7,240 bases of DNA from Oscillospiraceae bacterium (GCA_016295545.1 JAEDLA010000069.1:1-7240); one strand, 5' to 3'. Numbered from the stretch's first letter, positions 1 to 6,418 are shown. Notes: generated by a model from the letters alone, not told the origin. Translations and numbers: made by a program.

Positions 1-30
1 AGAAATGGAAAGTGTGTTCAATACAGCATT

Positions 31-80
31 AAACACCCTCGGTCTGAAGAAAAGGAATTCTTCTCAGACCGGGGGTGCTT
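31..80. terminator. Long hairpin, probable bidirectional terminator
   Basis: Arms 31-47 and 64-80 are complementary over 17 positions, with one G-U type pair and one A-C mismatch. The interior can pair further (GAAGAA with TTCTTC, with a small bulge). The hairpin is GC-rich at its base but lacks a strong T-run on either side: GCTTGTAATT follows on the plus strand and GTTTAATGC on the minus strand. It lies 53 bases beyond the stop of the minus-strand gene at 134-586, where a terminator for that gene is expected. It may also stop a plus-strand gene entering from the left. Terminator function is inferred from position and structure. Confidence 0.55.
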
Positions 81-133
81 GTAATTATGCTTATCAAACT
101 GGCAAACTGAAATTTTACTCTAATATGTATGTT

Positions 134-586
134 TCAAAATATAGGCTCAATCTTTGTTGATTCCATATCTGAAGAAGGAATGATAATCCACCTATCGTTT
201 TTTACATTCAGAACAGCAAGACGCTTTGTAATTTTAAATCTATTATCTTCTATCGAACATACAGCAGATGCCATCACATCATAACCTTCACAAACTGTAA
301 AATCAGCAGAAAGACCTTGAATAGAAAGACCAGTTGCCCAAAATGCTCCAATTCTTTCATACTGTTCTTGTGGCATAGCAAAGCACTCTAACACTTTTTC
401 ATCTTCACAGGTTGCACCCATAAATCCGAAACTATAATCTCCCAATAAAGACTTTCCTGTTTTGACTTCAGTTGCAACTGACGTTGGTAAAATGCAGTCT
501 AAAAGTGAATCACTTGACTTACTGTTTATATAAGCTGATAATGTTTCCTTTGCTTCTTCTGGCAATACCGAATTGATATTTTCCAT
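134..586 (-). CDS. Uncharacterised 150-residue protein
   Basis: I do not recognise this family. The protein is 150 residues, apparently soluble and cytoplasmic: no signal peptide, no membrane helix, and mildly acidic with several scattered cysteines (about residues 31, 60, 68, 99 and 110). The C-terminal part alternates hydrophobic and charged residues (RFKITKRLAVL, then DRWIII), which suggests beta-strands ending in a conserved-looking Trp. That arrangement is loosely reminiscent of small alpha+beta folds such as NTF2-like proteins, but I would not assign one. The start is well supported: ATG at 586 is preceded by GGAGGG (596-601) with a 9-base gap and by a consensus promoter at 628-656. The neighbour upstream on the same strand is a SUKH-type protein behind a copy of the same promoter, so a shared accessory role, possibly immunity-related, is a guess from context. 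Base composition is more AT-rich than in greA or lysS. Confidence 0.8.
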   Translation of the reverse strand: MENINSVLPEEAKETLSAYINSKSSDSLLDCILPTSVATEVKTGKSLLGDYSFGFMGATCEDEKVLECFAMPQEQYERIGAFWATGLSIQGLSADFTVCEGYDVMASAVCSIEDNRFKITKRLAVLNVKNDRWIIIPSSDMESTKIEPIF

Positions 587-614
587 TTCTAATATCCCTC
601 CATAAATTCATATC

Positions 615-699
615 TGTCACTGAATTTATTATAACACAGAATCATAATAATGTCAACTTATAAACCGGAACAGAACCATTTTTGTTATTTCTTTTGATT
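615..699 (-). repeat. Direct repeat copy A, carrying a promoter
   Basis: This 85-base stretch matches 1251-1334 at about 87% by eye (around 11 differences including a one-base gap). The first 33 bases are identical, then one substitution, then ten more identical bases. The near-perfect part covers the minus-strand promoter. The more diverged part lies upstream of the -35 and contains an ACCGG core and a TCTTTTGATT end. It fills nearly all of the gap between the two minus-strand genes, ending ten bases from the stop of the SUKH gene. Confidence 0.9.
628..656 (-). promoter_or_regulatory. Consensus sigma-A promoter for the gene at 134-586
   Basis: Read on the minus strand, TTGACA (656-651) and TATAAT (633-628) are separated by exactly 17 bases. 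Both hexamers match the consensus perfectly. The predicted transcript starts near 621, giving a leader of about 35 bases before the ATG at 586. The promoter lies inside repeat copy A. Confidence 0.85.
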
Positions 700-708
700 T
701 CTGTAATT

Positions 709-1191
709 TTAATATCCATACTTTTTATTAAAATCATCTTCCCAACCTTCTTCAAGATATTGTGCATACTCGCATTTGCCGTCATATATAATCTCGTACA
801 ATAATTCTTCAACGCTGTCAAATTCAATTTCTTCCATTAAGCTATCATAAAAGAAACACGCTGTACCTGTATCACGTTTGATATAATACTGTGATTCAGT
901 GCCCATATTACAGCCCACAATAATAATATCATTATTTTCATCCATACATCCTAACTGTGGAAAGCACATATCAATGGTGTTATCAAATAAATTGCATCCT
1001 GATGTCAATAAAAGCCAGCTTTTATACTGGTGTGGTAATTCGGTATCATTCTCTTTTTCCCATTGTTCGATTTTTTCTAATGTTGCAGGTTCATCAAATT
1101 CAGAGTCACAGTATTCAGAAACATAAGAACAAATATTCTTATAAAATTCAAAGGTTTCTTTTATGCATTCATCAATAATAAATTCAGCCAT
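709..1191 (-). CDS. SMI1/KNR4 (SUKH) family protein, putative immunity protein
   Basis: This 160-residue, strongly acidic protein has the SUKH-fold layout. An N-terminal helix bears an acidic run, IEQWEKEND (41-49). The signature Leu-Pro and Tyr follow (LPHQYKSWLLLTSG, 52-65), corresponding to the family's LPxxYxxFLxxxNG. After a variable middle comes a strand pair (YYIKRDTGTACFFYDS, 102-117), then a closing helix (FDSVEELLYEII, 124-135), the usual SF-EEL end. Many SUKH proteins neutralise polymorphic toxins, often nucleases; others have unrelated roles. No toxin gene is visible here, so if it is an immunity protein it is an orphan within this window. The ATG at 1191 has AGGAG (1200-1204) eight bases upstream and a consensus promoter at 1264-1292. 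No hairpin follows its stop, so transcription may continue into the gene at 134-586. It is AT-rich compared with the genes to the right. Confidence 0.75.
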   Translation of the reverse strand: MAEFIIDECIKETFEFYKNICSYVSEYCDSEFDEPATLEKIEQWEKENDTELPHQYKSWLLLTSGCNLFDNTIDMCFPQLGCMDENNDIIIVGCNMGTESQYYIKRDTGTACFFYDSLMEEIEFDSVEELLYEIIYDGKCEYAQYLEEGWEDDFNKKYGY

Positions 1192-1237
1192 AATAAATTC
1201 TCCTAACGTATAACCTTTACTATTTTAGTTCGGTTCA

Positions 1238-1253
1238 ACAAATTCTAATTTGT
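1238..1253. promoter_or_regulatory. Short palindrome near the predicted start of transcription
   Basis: ACAAATT and AATTTGT form a perfect 7-base inverted repeat around a 2-base centre. It lies just downstream of the predicted minus-strand transcription start (about 1257). This placement would suit a repressor operator, but AT-rich palindromes of this size also occur by chance. It has no equivalent after promoter copy A. Role uncertain. Confidence 0.25.
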
Positions 1254-1334
1254 CACTGAATTTATTATAACACAGAATCATAACAATGTCAACTACAGAA
1301 CCGGTGCAAAGCCATTTTGTTATCTCTTTTGATT
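1251..1334 (-). repeat. Direct repeat copy B, carrying a promoter
   Basis: This is the second copy of the approximately 85-base repeat (first copy 615-699), in the same orientation and 636 bases away. The SUKH gene lies wholly between the two copies. Copy B abuts the greA promoter, which begins 13 bases beyond its right end and is not part of the repeat. Confidence 0.9.
1264..1292 (-). promoter_or_regulatory. Consensus sigma-A promoter for the SUKH gene
   Basis: On the minus strand TTGACA (1292-1287) and TATAAT (1269-1264) are 17 bases apart, both perfect. The predicted start near 1257 leaves a leader of about 65 bases before the ATG at 1191. It differs from promoter copy A by one base in the spacer. 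Confidence 0.85.
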
Positions 1335-1346
1335 ATCGTCCTCCTA

Positions 1347-1375
1347 TTGACATTTTCTCAGGATTATATTATAAT
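1347..1375 (+). promoter_or_regulatory. Consensus sigma-A promoter for greA-lysS
   Basis: TTGACA (1347-1352) and TATAAT (1370-1375) are separated by 17 bases. Transcription should begin near 1382, giving a leader of about 49 bases before the greA ATG. The promoter is divergent from the minus-strand promoter at 1264-1292, with 54 bases between the two -35 boxes. I see no T-box specifier or tRNA-binding features in the leader, which is too short for one. Confidence 0.85.
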
Positions 1376-1430
1376 AGTACATAATGCTATTTTGCTATTT
1401 TCAAAAAAATATTAAGGAGCTGCAGATATT

Positions 1431-1901
1431 ATGGCAAAAAAACAAATGTCAAGAGAGGGTTACGACAAGCTTGTCAGGGAGCTTGAGGACCTTAAAATCA
1501 ATAAACGTAAGGAAGTTGCAGAAAAACTCAAGGAAGCACGTTCCTACGGCGACCTTTCCGAAAACGCAGAGTACGACGAAGCTAAAAACGAACAGGCTAT
1601 CCTTGAAGCTCAGATCGCAGAGCTTCAGCACACTATCGACAACGCTGAGGTTGTGGACGATTCAAACATCTCCGTTGATGAAATAGGCATGAGCTCTGTT
1701 ATAAAAATCAAGCGTCTGGATACAGGCAAGGTTCAGACCTTTACTATTGTCGGAACAAACCACGCAAGCGTCCGTGACGGAAAGATTTCTGACGAGTCCC
1801 CTATCGGCAAGGCTGCTATGCATAAAAAAGTCGGCGATGTGTTTATCGTAAACGCTCCCGCCGGAGAGCTTAAATTCGAGGTACTTGAAATTTCTAAGTA
1901 A
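1431..1901 (+). CDS. greA: Transcription elongation factor GreA
   Basis: GreA enters the secondary channel of RNA polymerase and stimulates cleavage of backtracked transcripts so that stalled complexes resume. The 156-residue length matches the family (about 158). The N-terminal antiparallel coiled coil (residues 1-75) carries the signature tip ARSYGDLSENAEY, with the acidic residues D41 and E44 in the positions that place the catalytic magnesium in the characterised enzyme. The C-terminal FKBP-like domain (about 80-156) contains the conserved SPIGKA segment and ends in FEVLEI. The ATG has AAGGAG at 1414-1419, 11 bases upstream, and a consensus promoter ahead of that. lysS starts 11 bases after the stop; this greA-lysS pairing is common in Firmicutes. 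Nothing appears truncated. Confidence 0.97.
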   Translation: MAKKQMSREGYDKLVRELEDLKINKRKEVAEKLKEARSYGDLSENAEYDEAKNEQAILEAQIAELQHTIDNAEVVDDSNISVDEIGMSSVIKIKRLDTGKVQTFTIVGTNHASVRDGKISDESPIGKAAMHKKVGDVFIVNAPAGELKFEVLEISK

Positions 1902-1912
1902 AGGATGTTAAA

Positions 1913-3535
1913 TTGAAAATGAGTGAAAATCAGGTAAACAACGCTCCTGCTGCTGAGGAGGATTCTGCGCAGGACATCAACATATTAAAGAAAGTTAGAC
2001 TTGAAAAGCTTGCTGACCTTAAAAGCCGCAATGCTGACCCCTATCAGATAACAAAGTTTGACGTAACAGCCAAAGCCGGCGAGGTAAAGGCTAAATACGA
2101 GGCTGACGAAGCTGATATCATTGCTGCTGCCGGCGGTGACGAGGAAAAAGTAAAAGCCGGTCTTGACGAGATGAAGTCCAATGTGCTGAAAATCGCAGGA
2201 CGTATCATGAGCTGGCGTGATATGGGCAAGGCTAACTTTATCGATATACGTGACAATACCGACAGGATTCAGGTCTATGTCCGTTCCAACGATATCGGCA
2301 AAGAGGAATTTGCTGAATTCAAGAAATGGGATATCGGCGATATCGTCGGCATTGAGGGCTTCGTTTTCAGAACGAGAAAGGGAGAGATCTCCATTCACGC
2401 TCAGAAAATAACCCTCCTTTCAAAATCACTTCTTCCCCTTCCGGAAAAATGGCACGGCTTAAAGGATCAGGATATGAGATACCGTCAGCGCTATGTTGAC
2501 CTTATCGTAAATCCGGAGGTAAAGCAGACTTTTGTCACAAGAAGCCGCATTCTCCGTGAAATCAGAAGCTATCTTGATAACCTTGGCTTTATAGAAGTTG
2601 ATACACCTGTACTCCACACTCTGGAAATCGGTGCTGCTGCAAGACCTTTTGTAACTCACCACAACGCTCTTGACCTTGATATGTACCTCCGCATTGAGAC
2701 GGAGCTTTACCTGAAAAGACTTATTGTCGGCGGTTTTGACAAGGTTTACGAGGTGGGACGTATTTTCAGAAATGAGGGTATGGATACTTCCCATAATCCG
2801 GAGTTCACTTCAATTGAAATGTATCAGGCTTACACCGACTACATCGGCATGATGAACCTTATCGAAAATATGTACAGGACACTTGCTGACAAAATCTGCG
2901 GAAAGGATGTTATCACCTATCAGGGAGTTGAGATAAATCTCGGCAAGCCCTGGGAACGCCTTACTATGGTTGAAGCCGTTAAGAAATACGCCGGAGTTGA
3001 CTATTACGACTGGGCTGACGACGAAGCTGCAAGAGCCTGCGCAAAAGAAAAGGGTGTTGAGGTGGACGAGGGTGATTCCGCCACAAAGGGACACGTTCTC
3101 ATTGCATTCTTCGATGCCTTTGTTGAGGATAAGCTGATTCAGCCAACTATTATTTATGATTATCCTGTGGAGAACTCTCCTCTTGCAAAGAGAAAGCCCT
3201 CTGATCCGGCATTTACTGAGCGTTTCGAGTATTTCATCTACTGCCGAGAAATGGGTAATGCATTCTCCGAGCTGAATGACCCTGTTGACCAGAAGCAGAG
3301 ATTCGTCAAGCAGGTCGAGGCTAAGAGAGCACAGGGTGCTAATGCAGAGGTTGACGAGGATTTCGTTACAGCTCTCGAATACGGTATGCCTCCTACAGGC
3401 GGACTTGGGCTTGGTCTTGACAGACTTGTTATGCTCCTTACCGACAGTCCGTCTATCAGAGATGTACTGCTCTTCCCCACAATGAAGCCGATTCAGCAGA
3501 ATAATCACGCTAACGACGACAAGAGCGAGGAATAA
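1913..3535 (+). CDS. lysS: Lysyl-tRNA synthetase, class II
   Basis: This enzyme charges tRNA-Lys with lysine using ATP. The 540-residue protein has an N-terminal OB-fold anticodon-binding domain (about 90-172, beginning near LKIAGRIMSWRDMGKA) and a class II catalytic core. Motif 1 ends LGFIEVDTP (about 224-232). Motif 2 is RIFRNEG with its Arg at 283, followed by HNPEFTSIEMYQAY. Motif 3 is GLGLGLDR (497-504), with the ATP-binding Arg at 504. It is longer than the approximately 500-residue norm, mainly from an acidic N-terminal tail and an Ala/Glu/Lys-rich stretch (about 50-88) before the OB fold. Two conserved spots differ from the usual pattern: EIGAAARPF at 238-246, where GGAAARPF is typical, and IETEL where IAPEL or IATEL is common. 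The TTG at 1913 has AAGGA seven bases upstream. ATG at 1919 is the alternative, with a 13-base gap. Tandem TAA stops end the gene. Confidence 0.97.
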   Translation: MKMSENQVNNAPAAEEDSAQDINILKKVRLEKLADLKSRNADPYQITKFDVTAKAGEVKAKYEADEADIIAAAGGDEEKVKAGLDEMKSNVLKIAGRIMSWRDMGKANFIDIRDNTDRIQVYVRSNDIGKEEFAEFKKWDIGDIVGIEGFVFRTRKGEISIHAQKITLLSKSLLPLPEKWHGLKDQDMRYRQRYVDLIVNPEVKQTFVTRSRILREIRSYLDNLGFIEVDTPVLHTLEIGAAARPFVTHHNALDLDMYLRIETELYLKRLIVGGFDKVYEVGRIFRNEGMDTSHNPEFTSIEMYQAYTDYIGMMNLIENMYRTLADKICGKDVITYQGVEINLGKPWERLTMVEAVKKYAGVDYYDWADDEAARACAKEKGVEVDEGDSATKGHVLIAFFDAFVEDKLIQPTIIYDYPVENSPLAKRKPSDPAFTERFEYFIYCREMGNAFSELNDPVDQKQRFVKQVEAKRAQGANAEVDEDFVTALEYGMPPTGGLGLGLDRLVMLLTDSPSIRDVLLFPTMKPIQQNNHANDDKSEE

Positions 3536-3541
3536 TAAAAT

Positions 3542-3570
3542 CAGGGGTGGACGGATAAAGTCCGCCCCTG
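3542..3570 (+). terminator. Hairpin after lysS, terminator or attenuator
   Basis: CAGGGGTGGAC (3542-3552) pairs with GTCCGCCCCTG (3560-3570) as an 11-bp stem with one G-U pair and a 7-base loop. The following TGCGTTTCT is only a weak U-tract. The ribosome binding site of the next gene begins 12 bases later and no promoter lies between. The hairpin therefore probably reduces rather than abolishes transcription into the membrane-protein gene. Confidence 0.7.
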
Positions 3571-3581
3571 TGCGTTTCTAC

Positions 3582-3586
3582 GGAGG
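3582..3586 (+). promoter_or_regulatory. Ribosome binding site that decides the start at 3591
   Basis: GGAGG lies four bases before the ATG at 3591. The reading frame is open back to a GTG at 3569-3571 region within the hairpin's last bases, but that GTG has no binding site and would encode this Shine-Dalgarno sequence as protein. This argues for the ATG. Confidence 0.7.
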
Positions 3587-3590
3587 TAAT

Positions 3591-4511
3591 ATGAAAAAAC
3601 AAGAAAACAGCAAAAAAGCTTCCGCTCCGGAAAATCAGGAGGACGGGAAGATTCACATAACTGACAGCGTTTTCAAAACAGCAAAGGAAATGCAGCTCCA
3701 GCGCATGGCGGAAATGGAGGAGCAGCAGCGCAAGCTTCAGCAGCAGGCGGAGCTTCGTGAAAAGAAAAAGCGTGAGGAATACGACCGCCGTATTTTAGAG
3801 GAGAAAAAGGAGCTTCTCCGCATGAAGCAGAATCCTGAACAGGAAAGTACGCTGATTCACGAGGAAACTCCTGAACCCATAAAGCTTACCCCATGGAAAA
3901 AGTTCACCAACTTTATTTACCACAGCAAATGGTGGCTTGGAATGGGCATTTTCGTGGCTGCCTGTGCAGTTTTCCTTATCCACAACCTTGTCACCAAGGA
4001 ACGTCCCGACCTTGTAGTGCTTGTTCTTGCAGAAAATGACTACGTAGGCAATTCAGAGGAGCTTGAACACTATATTGAAAGCTTCACTGAGGATTTCAAC
4101 GACAACGGAGAAGTGCTTGTTTCTGCATACTATATCCCCTACTCGGACAATGCACAGCAGAACTACGCTACAGGCGTTGATACCAAGCTTACAGCAGAGC
4201 TTCAGTCAGCAGAATCCATGATAGTTATAGGCGGTGAAAAAATCACAAAGATTCTTATTCCGGAGGCTGCTTTTGTGAATCTTGAGGAGCTTTATCCTGA
4301 TAACCCTCACGTTGACAAGACATTTTTTTACCTGAAAGATACTGATTTTGCAGAAAAAATCGGTATTACAGAATCAGCTGCCGGTGACGACCTGTTTATC
4401 TCTTTCCGCAAGCCTCAGCATCTTCTTTATACCGACGAGGAGGAAATGCAGAAGATGTACGACAGGGATTTCCCCGTCTTTGATAAGCTTATAAAGGATT
4501 TAAGTGAATAA
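3591..4511 (+). CDS. Bitopic membrane protein with cytoplasmic coiled coil, unknown function
   Basis: I do not recognise a named family for this 306-residue protein. Residues 1-27 are polar. About 28-80 form a long, highly charged Glu/Gln/Lys/Arg segment with strong coiled-coil character. A linker with TPWKKF (100-105) leads to one hydrophobic helix (about 114-134, starting at WWLGMGIF). Residues 135-306 would form an acidic, mostly alpha/beta extracytoplasmic domain with the segment LVVLVLAEND (141-150) and a DFNDNGEV stretch (168-175). The positive charge before the helix predicts N-in, C-out topology. No signal-peptidase or lipobox cleavage site is evident. The start is ATG at 3591 with GGAGG (3582-3586). 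It sits between lysS and lepA with no promoter of its own in view, so it probably relies on read-through past the hairpin at 3542-3570. A link to translation is suggested only by its position. Confidence 0.85.
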   Translation: MKKQENSKKASAPENQEDGKIHITDSVFKTAKEMQLQRMAEMEEQQRKLQQQAELREKKKREEYDRRILEEKKELLRMKQNPEQESTLIHEETPEPIKLTPWKKFTNFIYHSKWWLGMGIFVAACAVFLIHNLVTKERPDLVVLVLAENDYVGNSEELEHYIESFTEDFNDNGEVLVSAYYIPYSDNAQQNYATGVDTKLTAELQSAESMIVIGGEKITKILIPEAAFVNLEELYPDNPHVDKTFFYLKDTDFAEKIGITESAAGDDLFISFRKPQHLLYTDEEEMQKMYDRDFPVFDKLIKDLSE

Positions 4512-4542
4512 TTCCGTTGAAATCGATTTTAATGGAATAATT
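4507..4542. other. Imperfect palindrome between the membrane-protein gene and the lepA promoter
   Basis: Arms flanking a central TCGA are complementary over about 18 bases each side, with two G-T type pairs and one mismatch near the outer end (TTCC at 4512-4515 against GGAA at 4534-4537 marks the solid part). As RNA it forms a long AU-rich hairpin overlapping the stop of the preceding gene. There is no downstream T-run, so it is a poor intrinsic terminator. It ends 12 bases before the lepA -35 box, where it could also serve as a protein-binding site. Confidence 0.45.
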
Positions 4543-4553
4543 ACAGAAATTTC

Positions 4554-4582
4554 TTTACAAACACCTGAAAACGTGATATAAT
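4554..4582 (+). promoter_or_regulatory. Extended -10 promoter for lepA
   Basis: TTTACA (4554-4559) and a perfect TATAAT (4577-4582) are 17 bases apart. The TGA immediately before the -10 supplies the extended -10 TGN element. Transcription should begin near 4589, giving a short leader of about 27 bases. The zinc-ribbon gene and hemW downstream have no promoter that I can see and are likely carried on this transcript. Confidence 0.8.
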
Positions 4583-4615
4583 ATTCCTGATATTTAACTG
4601 AAATGAGGTTTTGAT

Positions 4616-6418
4616 TTGGCAAATAAAAATATCCGCAACTTCTGCATAATAGCCCATATTGATCACGGAAAATCAACTCTTGCTGACAGGATTCTCGAAA
4701 AGACTGAAACCGTTGCCATACGTGACATGGAGGACCAGCTTCTGGACAACATGGACATCGAGCGTGAAAGAGGTATTACCATAAAAGCCCGTGCAGTCCG
4801 TCTGAAATACACAGCAAAGGACGGCGAGGACTACATTTTCAACCTTATCGATACTCCCGGTCATGTTGATTTCAACTATGAAGTTTCACGTTCACTTGCC
4901 GCCTGCGAGGGAGCAATTCTCGTTGTTGACGCTTCTCAGGGTATCGAGGCACAGACTCTTGCAAATACCTATCTTGCAATCGAACACGACCTTGAAGTCG
5001 TTCCTGTTGTAAATAAAATTGATCTTCCCTCAGCAGATCCGGAAAGAGTATGCGCTGAGGTGGAAAGCGTTATCGGCATTCCGGCAATGGACGCTCCGAG
5101 AATCTCTGCAAAAATGGGCATCAATATTGAGGAAGTCCTTGAAAAGATAGTCACTGACATTCCTGCACCTCAGGGTGATCCGGAAAAGCCCCTTAAAGCA
5201 CTTATCTTCGACAGCTACTATGACTCCTACAAAGGCGTTATAATCTATGTCAGAGTTAAGGAGGGCACTGTCAGAGTAGGTGACAATATCCGGCTTATGG
5301 CTACGGGAGCTGTTTTCACTGTTGTCGAGGCTGGCTGCATGGACGCTGATTCCCTTGTCAACACAGGCTCTCTTGAAGCCGGAGAAGTCGGCTATATCTC
5401 CGCTTCTATCAAAAGCATCGGCGATACCCGTGTGGGTGATACCGTTACCAGCAATGATAATCCCTGCGATGAGCCGCTGCCGGGCTACAGAAAAGTCAAT
5501 CCTATGGTTTACTCCGGTATTTATCCTGCTGACGGCGCTAAATACGGCGATTTAAGAGACGCTCTTGAAAAGCTCCGTCTGAATGACGCTTCACTTTCCT
5601 TTGAGCCTGAGACATCTATTGCTCTTGGCTTCGGATTCCGCTGCGGCTTTTTAGGACTGCTCCACATGGAAATAATTCAGGAGCGACTTGAAAGAGAATA
5701 TAACCTTGACCTTATCACAACTGCTCCCTCTGTTATCTATAAGGTTACACTGACAAGCGGCGAGGTGGAATATATCGACAACCCCACAAATTACCCCGAT
5801 CCTGCACTTATTGCCTGTGCAGAGGAGCCTTTCGTAAAGGCTGATATCCTTTCTCCCTCTGAATACGTAGGCAATATCATGGAGCTTTGTCAGGACAGAC
5901 GAGGTACTTTCCGTGATATGCAGTACCTTGATGATACAAGAGTAAATATCCACTACGAACTTCCACTGAACGAGATAGTCTATGACTTTTTCGACGTGCT
6001 GAAATCACGTACAAAGGGATATGCTTCTTTCGACTATGAAATGTCAGGCTATAAGCAGTCAAAGCTTGTCAAGCTGGATATTCTCCTTAACGGAGAGATT
6101 GTGGACGCTCTGTCATTTATCGTCCATGCGGACAAGGCTTACGGCAGAGCACGTAAAATTGCGGAAAAGCTGAAAGAAAACATTCCTCGTCAGCTCTTTG
6201 AAGTTCCTATTCAGGCAGCTATCGGCGGCAAGGTAATTGCCCGTGAAACCGTTAAGGCTATGCGCAAGGACGTTCTTGCAAAGTGCTACGGCGGTGATAT
6301 TACACGTAAAAAGAAGCTCCTTGAAAAGCAAAAGGAGGGCAAAAAGCGTATGCGTCAGCTCGGCTCTGTAGAAGTTCCTCAGGAAGCTTTCATGAGCGTC
6401 CTGAAACTGGACAGCTGA
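4616..6418 (+). CDS. lepA: Elongation factor 4 (LepA), ribosomal GTPase
   Basis: LepA is a ribosome-bound translational GTPase, reported to act on stalled or mis-translocated ribosomes and in initiation or 30S assembly. At 600 residues it matches the family length (about 599). The G motifs are complete: G1 AHIDHGKS (13-20), G2 RGITIKA with T55, G3 DTPGHVD (79-85) with the catalytic His83, G4 NKID (133-136), and G5 SAK shortly before residue 170. EF-G-like domains II, III and V follow. The LepA-specific C-terminal domain is intact from about 480 on, ending in the basic [17 protein letters not shown] stretch and [11 protein letters not shown]. The TTG start at 4616 gives the standard N-terminus MANKNIRNF and has GAGG (4605-4608) seven bases upstream; no ATG fits. 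The stop is TGA at 6416-6418, and the next gene starts 51 bases later. Confidence 0.98.
   Translation: MANKNIRNFCIIAHIDHGKSTLADRILEKTETVAIRDMEDQLLDNMDIERERGITIKARAVRLKYTAKDGEDYIFNLIDTPGHVDFNYEVSRSLAACEGAILVVDASQGIEAQTLANTYLAIEHDLEVVPVVNKIDLPSADPERVCAEVESVIGIPAMDAPRISAKMGINIEEVLEKIVTDIPAPQGDPEKPLKALIFDSYYDSYKGVIIYVRVKEGTVRVGDNIRLMATGAVFTVVEAGCMDADSLVNTGSLEAGEVGYISASIKSIGDTRVGDTVTSNDNPCDEPLPGYRKVNPMVYSGIYPADGAKYGDLRDALEKLRLNDASLSFEPETSIALGFGFRCGFLGLLHMEIIQERLEREYNLDLITTAPSVIYKVTLTSGEVEYIDNPTNYPDPALIACAEEPFVKADILSPSEYVGNIMELCQDRRGTFRDMQYLDDTRVNIHYELPLNEIVYDFFDVLKSRTKGYASFDYEMSGYKQSKLVKLDILLNGEIVDALSFIVHADKAYGRARKIAEKLKENIPRQLFEVPIQAAIGGKVIARETVKAMRKDVLAKCYGGDITRKKKLLEKQKEGKKRMRQLGSVEVPQEAFMSVLKLDS

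Noticed and set aside
1..84. Possible 3' end of a plus-strand gene entering from the left (frames with stops at 30-32, 82-84 or 158-160)
   Set aside because: Three frames stay open for part of the stretch and none gives a recognisable protein tail. The frame stopping at 30-32 would place a stop right at the hairpin, but nine codons are too few to judge.
168..175. Dockerin or EF-hand reading of the DFNDNGEV stretch in the membrane protein (residue numbers)
   Set aside because: There is only one partial loop, without the paired repeats and flanking helices dockerins need, so no domain is called.
642..827. Minus-strand open frame of 61 codons overlapping the end of the SUKH gene
   Set aside because: It covers repeat copy A and its promoter and the SUKH coding end in another frame, and has no binding site or recognisable features.
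1376..1430. T-box or other tRNA-sensing riboswitch ahead of greA-lysS
   Set aside because: The leader is only about 50 bases and lacks a specifier stem, a T-box sequence or an antiterminator.
1919..1921. ATG two codons inside lysS as the true start
   Set aside because: Possible, but its 13-base gap from AAGGA is long while the TTG at 1913 has a standard 7-base gap. The difference is only two residues.
2810..3508. 232-codon open frame antisense to lysS
   Set aside because: It lies entirely opposite conserved lysS codons, including motif 3. It is a by-product of codon bias and has no promoter or binding site of its own.
3570..3590. Upstream GTG start for the membrane-protein gene
   Set aside because: It lies at the base of the hairpin, lacks a Shine-Dalgarno site and would translate the GGAGG used by the ATG at 3591.
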